From JACCXG01 sp963717745 (GTDB taxonomy: Bacteria > Acidobacteriota > Vicinamibacteria > Vicinamibacterales > 2-12-FULL-66-21), in the NCBI GenBank assembly GCA_963717745.1, contig CAVQXJ010000014.1, forward strand, positions 1 to 64,000: a stretch of 64,000 nucleotides of DNA, written 5' to 3'. Below the pieces are notes generated by a model that ran no database searches, was not told the origin of the DNA, and saw only the letters and a program-made list of their open reading frames with translations. Of this stretch, positions 35,469-42,078 are shown piece after piece. The first letter of the stretch is position 1; every line of letters begins with the position of its first letter. A program made the translations under genes and the position numbers.

Positions 35469-37709
35469 ATGAAAAGAGATTCTCGAATTCGCGTCCTGCT
35501 CAGCCTGGCTCTGCTGGTTCCGGCCGCCGTCGTGCTGCGCGGGGCGGACTGGCCCGAGTGGCGGGGCCCGGCCCGGACCGGGACCTCGACCGAAACCAAT
35601 CTGCCGAGCTCCTGGTCGCCGTCCGGGGAGAACCTGGCATGGAAGGTCCCGTATGGCGGCCGGTCGTCACCGGTCGTGTTCGGCGACCGCTTGTATCTCC
35701 AGAACACCTCCGGCGCCGGCGCCGCCATGCAGGAACGGCTGATGGCGTTCCACGCCGACACCGGCAAGTTGCTGTGGGAGCACAAGTACAACCTGTTCAC
35801 GAGCGACGTCCCGCCGCACCGGATCGCCTGGGCCTCGCCCGCCGTGGACCCTTCGACCGGCCGCGTCTTCGCGTTCAGCGGCAACGGGCTGTTGATGTCC
35901 CTCTCGCCCGAGGGCAAGCTCCTCTGGGAGCGCTCGCTGCCCGAAGAGTTCGGGATGTGGACGACGCATGGCGGACGCGTGTCGTCGCCGGTGATCGACG
36001 GTCAGCAACTGATTGTCAGCGGCCTCACGTTCCTCTGGGGACAGCATGCCGGCGGAGCCCACCGCTTCATCTCGTTCGACAAGGCGACGGGCAAGACCCT
36101 CTGGCTCAGCGCGCCCGAGGGGCGGCCGACTGACACCATCTACGCCAACCCGTTCATCGCCGACGTGAACGGCACGCGCGTGATGTTCTCGGGGGGCAGC
36201 GACGGCGCGATGCACGCGATCAAGGCGGCGACGGGCGAGGCGGTCTGGAACTGGCCGGTCAGCCAGCGCGGTCTCAACACCGCCGCGCTCCTGCTCGGAC
36301 CCGACGTGATCGTCACGCACAGCGAAGAGAACCTCGGCACGAGCGAGATGGGGATGCTCGCCGCCGTCCCGGCGGATTCGAAAGGGCCGTTGACCGACAA
36401 GAACGCGCGCTGGATCGTGCGGGGCGTGCAGGCCGGCTATGCCTCGCCCGTGTCCGACGGTGAGCGGATCTACCTGCTGGACAACGGCGGGGTGCTGTTC
36501 GCGTTCGACGTCAAGACCGGAAAGCAGCTGTGGCATCAAGCGCTCGGCACGATCGCGAAGGCGTCGCCGGTGCTGGCCGACGGCAAGCTGTACATCGGGA
36601 CCGAGAACACCGGCGATGCCGGCGGCAAGTTCTACATCGTTCGGCCGCACGCCGACAAAGCCGAAATTCTCGACCAGGACTTTCTCGGCACGACCCAGAA
36701 GTCCGAGCTGATCGTCGCGTCGCCGATCGTGGCCCGCGGCCGCGTCTATGTCACCTCCATGGACGCGCTCTACGCGATCGGTCCGAAGGCCGCGCCGAAG
36801 CCGTCACCGGCGCCGGCCGCGGCGGCGGCCACGGCAGGCACGGCGGGCGCCGCCGCGGTGCTGCAGGTGACCCCCACCGAGCTGCTCCTCAAGCCGGGCG
36901 AACCGGTCGCGCTGGCGGTCAGCGCGTTCGATGCCAACGGCCGCGCGGTGAAGGATCCCGGACCGGCGACCTGGGCGCTCGAAGGGCTGAAGGGCACCAT
37001 CGAGAAGGGACGGTTCACGCCCGACGCCTCCGCGGGGGCGCAGGCAGGCACGGTGAAGGCCACGGTGGGGTCGCTGAGCGGGGCCTCGCGGATTCGCGTG
37101 GTCCCCGATCTCCCGTGGACGTTCGATTTCGAGGCCGGTGGCGAGACGCCGCCCGCGTACTGGATCAACGCCACCGGGAAATTCGCGGTCCGGGACGTGG
37201 AGGGCAACAAGGTCCTGGTGAAACTGGCACAGAATCCGTTCGCGTTCGCCAAGCGCACCCGGCCGTTCTTCGGTCCGACCGATCTGAACAACTACACCAT
37301 CGAGGCTGACGTCCGCTCGATGGAGCGCCGCCGCCAGATGAGCGACGTCGGCATCGTCGCGCAGCGCTACGAGCTGGTGCTGTTCGGCAACCACCAGCGG
37401 GTCGAGCTCCAGCCCTGGCAGCCGGAAACGCAGCGCACGGTCCGGGCCGAGTACAAGTGGAAGCCCGATACCTGGTACGTCATGAAGCTCGAAGTGCAGT
37501 CGCTCGATGCGAGCAAGGTGCGGGCGCGCGGCAAGGTCTGGCCGAAGGGGGAGAAGGAGCCGGCGGCGTGGACCATCGAGCGCATCGACCCGATCGGCAA
37601 TCACAAGGGCAGCCCTGGACTGTACGCCGACGCGTTGAACTCGGCGGCGCAGGGCGGGTCCGAGATCTTCTACGACAACATCAAGGTCTATCGGAACAAA
37701 GGGAAATAG
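35469..37709 (+). CDS. PQQ-like propeller with Ig-like and LamG-like C-terminal domains
   Basis: 746 residues. A signal peptide (RVLLSLALLVPAAVVL) is followed by DWPEWRGPARTGTST. The propeller spans about residues 25-435 (MAFHADTGKLLWEHKYNLFT, LMSLSPEGKLLWERSLPEEF, ISFDKATGKTLWLSAPEG, MHAIKAATGEAVWNWPVS, FAFDVKTGKQLWHQALGTIA, VYVTSMDALYAIG). After an Ala/Pro linker comes an Ig-like segment (QVTPTELLLKPGEPVALAVS) and a C-terminal jelly-roll-like domain (WTFDFEAGGETPPAYWINAT, YTIEADVRSMERRRQ, GLYADALNSAAQGGSEIFYD) similar to LamG/DUF1080-type sugar-binding modules. An exported carbohydrate-binding propeller is inferred. It lies six bases before the next propeller gene, so the two are an operon. 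Confidence 0.87.
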   Translation: MKRDSRIRVLLSLALLVPAAVVLRGADWPEWRGPARTGTSTETNLPSSWSPSGENLAWKVPYGGRSSPVVFGDRLYLQNTSGAGAAMQERLMAFHADTGKLLWEHKYNLFTSDVPPHRIAWASPAVDPSTGRVFAFSGNGLLMSLSPEGKLLWERSLPEEFGMWTTHGGRVSSPVIDGQQLIVSGLTFLWGQHAGGAHRFISFDKATGKTLWLSAPEGRPTDTIYANPFIADVNGTRVMFSGGSDGAMHAIKAATGEAVWNWPVSQRGLNTAALLLGPDVIVTHSEENLGTSEMGMLAAVPADSKGPLTDKNARWIVRGVQAGYASPVSDGERIYLLDNGGVLFAFDVKTGKQLWHQALGTIAKASPVLADGKLYIGTENTGDAGGKFYIVRPHADKAEILDQDFLGTTQKSELIVASPIVARGRVYVTSMDALYAIGPKAAPKPSPAPAAAAATAGTAGAAAVLQVTPTELLLKPGEPVALAVSAFDANGRAVKDPGPATWALEGLKGTIEKGRFTPDASAGAQAGTVKATVGSLSGASRIRVVPDLPWTFDFEAGGETPPAYWINATGKFAVRDVEGNKVLVKLAQNPFAFAKRTRPFFGPTDLNNYTIEADVRSMERRRQMSDVGIVAQRYELVLFGNHQRVELQPWQPETQRTVRAEYKWKPDTWYVMKLEVQSLDASKVRARGKVWPKGEKEPAAWTIERIDPIGNHKGSPGLYADALNSAAQGGSEIFYDNIKVYRNKGK

Positions 37710-37715
37710 CCAGCC

Positions 37716-39143
37716 ATGAAAAAGCTCGTCGCCGCCACCTGCGCCGCCGCCCTGGGCCTTGGCGCTCTCGTTGTCTCCGCTGACGATCCGGGCAAGGACT
37801 GGCCGATGTGGGGGGGCACGCCCAACCGCAACATGGCCTCGAAGATGACGGGACTGCCGACCGCCTGGGACGTCAAGACCAAGAAGAACATCAAGTGGGT
37901 TGCCGAGCTCGGCTCGCAGACCTATGGCAACCCGGTCGTCGCCAACGGCCATGTCTTCGTCGGCACCAACAACGAGGCGGCCAAGGATCCCAACGTCAAA
38001 GGTGACAAGGGCATCGTGATGGCCTTCCGCGAATCCGACGGCCAGTTCATGTGGCAGGCGGTGCACGACAAGCTGGCGCAGGGGCGCGCCAACGACTGGC
38101 CCTTCCAGGGCGTCTGCTCGTCGCCCCTGGTGGAAAACGGCATCGTCTACTACGTGTCGAATCGCGGCGAAGTGATGGCGGTCGACGCCGACGGCTTCCG
38201 CGACAAGACCAACGACGGTCTGGTGAAGGACGAGAAGCTCACCCGCGAGGTCGACGCCGACGTCATCTGGCGCTACGACATGATGGAGGAGCTCGGCGTC
38301 GCCCAGCACAACATGGCGAACTCGTCGCCGGTGATCTTCGAGAACCTGGTCTACGTGAGCACCTCGAACGGTCAGGACGAGAGCCACGTGAACGTCCCGT
38401 CGCCGAAGGCGCCGTCGATCATCGCGCTCGACAAGACGACCGGCAAGCTGGTGTGGGAGGACAACCCGGTCGGCGAGAAGATCCTGCACGGCCAGTGGTC
38501 GTCGCCGGCGGTCGGCCAGGTCGGCGACACGATGCAGGTGGTGATCGGGCAGGGCGACGGCTACGTGCGCGGCTACGAGGCGAAGTCCGGCAAGCGGCTG
38601 TGGGAGTTCGATCTGAACCCGAAGGACTCGGTCTGGCCGAAGACCCGCAACGAAGTGATCAGCACGCCGGTCATTCACGAAGGCATCGTCTACATCGCCA
38701 ACGGCCAGGATCCGGAGCACGGCGAAGGGGTCGGCCACCTCTACGCGATCGATCCGACCAAGCGCGGCGACATCACCAAGAGCGGGCAGATCTGGCACTA
38801 CGGCGACATCCGCCGCTCGATCTCGACCGGCGCGATCTACAACGGCATCCTCTTCTACTCCGATTTCAGCGGCTTCCTGCACGCGGTCGACATCAAGACC
38901 GGCAAGCCCTACTGGAAGCACGACATGTTCGCCGCGATCTGGGGCTCGCCGATGGTCATCGACGGCAAGGTGTATCTCGGCGACGAAGACGGCGACGTCG
39001 CGGTGATGGCCGCCGACAAGACGATGAAGATGGTCGCGGAGAACAACATGGGCAGCTCGGTCTACTCCACCGCCGTGCCGGCCAACGGCGCGCTATTCCT
39101 GGTCAACCGCAATCAGCTGTTCGCGATTGCGGAGGGCAAATAG
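37716..39143 (+). CDS. Exported PQQ-like beta-propeller protein
   Basis: 475 residues with a clean signal peptide (MKKLVAATCAAALGLGALVV). The mature N-terminus DWPMWGGTPNRNMASKMTG is the short motif shared with its neighbours. Blades include GIVMAFRESDGQFMWQAVHD, VMAVDADGFRDKTND, IIALDKTTGKLVWEDNPVGE, VRGYEAKSGKRLWEFDLNPK, LYAIDPTKRGDITKSGQ and LHAVDIKTGKPYWKHDMFAA, giving an eight-bladed type layout. It contains an unusually acidic, Lys-rich surface compared with the paralogues. No haem motif (CxxCH) or disulphide ring of methanol-dehydrogenase type was seen. Function unknown; probable periplasmic scaffold or ligand-binding partner of the adjacent proteins. Confidence 0.88.
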   Translation: MKKLVAATCAAALGLGALVVSADDPGKDWPMWGGTPNRNMASKMTGLPTAWDVKTKKNIKWVAELGSQTYGNPVVANGHVFVGTNNEAAKDPNVKGDKGIVMAFRESDGQFMWQAVHDKLAQGRANDWPFQGVCSSPLVENGIVYYVSNRGEVMAVDADGFRDKTNDGLVKDEKLTREVDADVIWRYDMMEELGVAQHNMANSSPVIFENLVYVSTSNGQDESHVNVPSPKAPSIIALDKTTGKLVWEDNPVGEKILHGQWSSPAVGQVGDTMQVVIGQGDGYVRGYEAKSGKRLWEFDLNPKDSVWPKTRNEVISTPVIHEGIVYIANGQDPEHGEGVGHLYAIDPTKRGDITKSGQIWHYGDIRRSISTGAIYNGILFYSDFSGFLHAVDIKTGKPYWKHDMFAAIWGSPMVIDGKVYLGDEDGDVAVMAADKTMKMVAENNMGSSVYSTAVPANGALFLVNRNQLFAIAEGK

Positions 39144-39345
39144 CGGCGACAGCCACTGTCACGGCGCGCTGCGCGCGAGGCACGACGACACGACGACAAC
39201 GACGCTTTCAGCGACACCCGGCCACGGCTGACACTCGCGGGCATACCACTGGTCCCTTTGGTGTTGTTAGTGGCAGCGGGAAAAGGTATCAACGATTCAC
39301 CCCGTTTGCGGCGCGCCGGCGCGAAGCGCAACCGTGACAAGTCCG
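39144..39345. repeat. Partial large-repeat module 3
   Basis: Begins just after the stop at 39143. It carries GCACGACGACACGACGACAA (about 39180), a GGCCACGGCTGACAC segment comparable with GGCCACG of module 1, and a GTATCAACGATTCACCCCGT segment (39285 onward) followed by GCGGCGCGCCGGCGCGAAGC, matching in order the interior of modules 1 and 2. Only one orientation is present, so it looks like a solo half-copy. It fills the 228-bp gap between propeller genes. Confidence 0.65.
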
Positions 39346-39371
39346 AGGCGCCCCACTCAGCTCAGGAGCCA

Positions 39372-40730
39372 GTGTTGAAGCACACCGCAATCGTTCCTCC
39401 GGTCCTCCTGACCTCCTGTTTGCTCTTGGGGGCGGCTGTCGCCGACGTCAGCGCCCAGGCGTCGAACTGGCCCGCGTTCCGCGGCACCAACACCGCCGGC
39501 GTGTCGTCGACGGCGGTCCCCACCTCATGGGACCTCGCGTCGTCGCGCAACGTGGCCTGGAAGACACCGATTCCCGGCCTCGCGCATTCGAGCCCGATCG
39601 TCTGGGGTGATCGGGTCTATGTGACCACCGCGGTCGCCGCCAGCGGGCGCCCCTCGATCAAGACCGGCGACGTCGACAAGTCCGGGATCGACTCGGCCAC
39701 CGATACCGGCTCGCATACCTGGCGGCTGATCGCGCTCGATCGGCTGTCCGGCAAGATCGTGTGGGACCGCGCGGTCCATCAGGGGGTGCCGCGCACAAAA
39801 CGGCACGTCAAGGCCAGCCACGCCTCGGCGACGCCGGCCACCGACGGCCGCGTCATCGTCGCGCTGATGGGCAGCGAAGGGCTGTTCTGCTTCGACATGA
39901 ACGGCACCCAGCGATGGCGGGCCGACCTCGGCATGATGGATGTGGGACTGGTCGACGATCCGAGCTACCAGTGGGGACCGGCCAGCTCGCCGGTGATCTT
40001 CGGCGACCGCGTCATCGTCCAGAACGATCGGCACAAGGACTCGTTCCTCGCCGCCTACGACATCACGACCGGCAAGGAAGTCTGGCGGACCACCCACGAC
40101 GAGTATCCGTCGTGGGCCACGCCGCTGATCGTCCGCCTGACCGGGCGCACCGAAGTGGTGACCAATGCGGGCAAGCACATCCGCGGGTTCGATCTGCAGA
40201 CCGGGCGCGAGCTGTGGCGGCTCTCCGACGAGAACACGCAGGTCAAAGTGCCGTCCCCGGTGATTGCCGGTGAGGTCGTGATCGTGACCGGCGGCTACCC
40301 ACCCGGCGGCCGCCCGATTTACGCGATCCGTCCCGGCGGATCCGGCACGGTCGCGAAGAACGTCGTTGCCTGGCAAACAGATCGCGGAGCGCCGTACACC
40401 GGCACCCCGCTGGTACACGGCGGCATCGTGTATGCCTGCACCGACAACGGGATCCTGAGCGCCTACGATGCCCGGACCGGCGAACGGATCTACCAGCAGC
40501 GGGTCAGCGCCGAGGCCGGCGGCTTCAGCGCCTCACCGATCGCGGCAGGCGATCGCATCTATCTGGCGAGCGAAGAGGGCGACGTGTTCGTCCTGCAGGC
40601 CGGACGCCAGTTCAGGCTGCTCGCGACCAACCGGATGGGGGAAGTCACGATGGCGACGCCGGCCGCGGCGGGCGATACCCTGATCGTCCGCACCCAGTCG
40701 CAGCTCGTCGGGATCCGATCACAGGGGTGA
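39372..40730 (+). CDS. Exported PQQ-like beta-propeller protein
   Basis: About 452 residues. The start is GTG 39372 or TTG 39375; AGGAG at 39364-39368 gives three or six bases of spacing, and TTG has the better distance. A signal peptide (IVPPVLLTSCLLLGAAVADV) ends before NWPAFRGTNTAGVSSTAVP. Blades: LIALDRLSGKIVWDRAVHQG, LFCFDMNGTQRWRADLGMM, LAAYDITTGKEVWRTTHDEY, IRGFDLQTGRELWRLSDENT, IYAIRPGGSGTVAKNVVAWQ, LSAYDARTGERIYQQRVSAE, ending TQSQLVGIRSQG. Its closest relative in the window appears to be the minus-strand gene at 33797, judged by the shared VVIVTGGYP/VIVTAGYP and WQTDRG/WEYAKG regions. It overlaps the next gene's possible GTG start by four bases. Confidence 0.86.
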   Translation: MLKHTAIVPPVLLTSCLLLGAAVADVSAQASNWPAFRGTNTAGVSSTAVPTSWDLASSRNVAWKTPIPGLAHSSPIVWGDRVYVTTAVAASGRPSIKTGDVDKSGIDSATDTGSHTWRLIALDRLSGKIVWDRAVHQGVPRTKRHVKASHASATPATDGRVIVALMGSEGLFCFDMNGTQRWRADLGMMDVGLVDDPSYQWGPASSPVIFGDRVIVQNDRHKDSFLAAYDITTGKEVWRTTHDEYPSWATPLIVRLTGRTEVVTNAGKHIRGFDLQTGRELWRLSDENTQVKVPSPVIAGEVVIVTGGYPPGGRPIYAIRPGGSGTVAKNVVAWQTDRGAPYTGTPLVHGGIVYACTDNGILSAYDARTGERIYQQRVSAEAGGFSASPIAAGDRIYLASEEGDVFVLQAGRQFRLLATNRMGEVTMATPAAAGDTLIVRTQSQLVGIRSQG

Positions 40731-40732
40731 AC

Positions 40733-41845
40733 ATGCTGCGTCGCTCGTGTCTCTCGCTGTTGTTGCTGTCGGCCCTTGCTACCGTATCGGCGCAGGCGCC
40801 CGCCGATCGGTGGGGCCAGTTCCGCGGATCGCCCTCGCTGCTCGGGACCAGCGCCGCCGCCATCCCGGACCAGTTGCGCGTGCTGTGGACTTACGACGCG
40901 GGCGAGGCCGTCGAATCCTCCGCCGCAATCGCCGACGGCGTCGTCTTCGTCGGCGCGCAGCCGGGCGAGCTGCACGCGGTGAACCTGGCCGACGGCAAGA
41001 TGAAATGGAAATACAAGGCGTCGGAGCTCGGCATCGGTGAGTCGTCGCCCGCGGTCGCGAACGGGATGGTCTATATCGGCGATCTCGGCGGTCTGCTCCA
41101 CGCCGTCGACGCCGCCTCCGGCAAGCCGCTCTGGACCTTCAAGACGGGAAGCGAGATCAAGTCATCGCCGGTGGTCAGCGGCGACCGCGTCTTGATCGGG
41201 TCGTACGACTCGAACCTCTACGCACTCGGGGCGAAGGACGGCAAGCTGCTGTGGAAGGTCCAGACCCAGGGCTACGTGCACGGCACGCCGGCAGTGGTGG
41301 ACGGTGTGGCCTACATCGCCGGCTGCGACGAGATTCTGCGCGCAATCCGGGTGACCGACGGCAAGGAGGTCTTCGCGATCTCGTCGGGCGCCTACACCGG
41401 GGCGTCGCCGGCGATCGCCGACGGCCGCGCCTACTACGGCACCTACGAGAACGAAGTCCTCGCGGTCGATCTGAAAGCGCACAAGATCATCTGGCGCTAC
41501 AAGCATCCGGAACGCAATTTCCCGTTCTACTCGTCGGCGGCGATCGCGAACGGCCGCGTGTTCGTCGGCGGGCGGGACAAGTTCGTGCACGCGATCGACT
41601 TGAAGACCGGCAAGGCCGCCTGGACATTCGCCACCCGCGCACGGGTCGACTCGTCGCCGGTGGTCGCCGGCACCCGCGTCTACATCGGCGGCAACGACGG
41701 CAAGCTGTACGTGCTCGACGCCGCCACCGGCAAGAGCGTGTTCGAGTTCGAAGCCGGCGGCCCGCTGTCCGCCTCGCCCGCGCTCGCCAACGGCCGCGTC
41801 GTCATCGGCTCACAGGACGGCAAGCTGTTCTGCCTCGGAGCGTAG
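40733..41845 (+). CDS. Compact exported PQQ-like beta-propeller protein
   Basis: 370 residues, the smallest of the group. A signal peptide (CLSLLLLSALATVSAQ) is followed by DRWGQFRGSPSLLGTSAA and seven or eight highly regular blades whose strands end GELHAVNLADGKMKWKYKAS, LLHAVDAASGKPLWTFKTGS, LYALGAKDGKLLWKVQTQGY, LAVDLKAHKIIWRYKHPER, VHAIDLKTGKAAWTFATRAR and LYVLDAATGKSVFEFEAGG. The regularity suggests recent internal duplication and a BamB-like scaffold function. The start ATG lies two bases after the previous stop; GTG 40727 overlapping that stop is an alternative. The inverted repeat at 41860 begins 14 bases after its stop codon and may terminate the operon. Confidence 0.88.
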   Translation: MLRRSCLSLLLLSALATVSAQAPADRWGQFRGSPSLLGTSAAAIPDQLRVLWTYDAGEAVESSAAIADGVVFVGAQPGELHAVNLADGKMKWKYKASELGIGESSPAVANGMVYIGDLGGLLHAVDAASGKPLWTFKTGSEIKSSPVVSGDRVLIGSYDSNLYALGAKDGKLLWKVQTQGYVHGTPAVVDGVAYIAGCDEILRAIRVTDGKEVFAISSGAYTGASPAIADGRAYYGTYENEVLAVDLKAHKIIWRYKHPERNFPFYSSAAIANGRVFVGGRDKFVHAIDLKTGKAAWTFATRARVDSSPVVAGTRVYIGGNDGKLYVLDAATGKSVFEFEAGGPLSASPALANGRVVIGSQDGKLFCLGA

Positions 41846-41859
41846 CGCTAAAGGTCGAC

Positions 41860-42074
41860 CGACAGCCGCTTGCCAAAACCTACAGGAGGGCAGGAGATCA
41901 GGAGGTCGTCGACCCCTTGAGCTTGGGCCTCGACACGGCGGGGGTATATCGAGGCAACGGATCTCAAAAACGGAGCAACGGGGAAAACGGAGGTATCGGA
42001 AAATAAATATTACTTTTCTTGAATTCCTCCTGATCTCCTGCCCTCCTGGTAAAGCTCTTGGCAAGCCGCTGTCG
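41860..42074. repeat. GGAGGGCAGGAG-type inverted repeat, copy 1
   Basis: A perfect 23-base inverted pair (CAGGAGGGCAGGAGATCAGG, then AGG) lies at 41883-41905 and 42026-42048. The similarity extends outward (CGACAGCCGCTTGCCAA at 41860 against its near-inverse at 42058-42074). The element fills the 41846-42078 gap between the propeller operon and the kinase gene. Confidence 0.85.
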
Positions 42075-42078
42075 CCCA

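Noticed and set aside
35469..41845. PQQ-dependent alcohol or glucose dehydrogenases
   Set aside because: The propeller blades are present, but no recognised catalytic Asp/Glu context, ring disulphide or fused cytochrome was found; BamB-like scaffold is safer.
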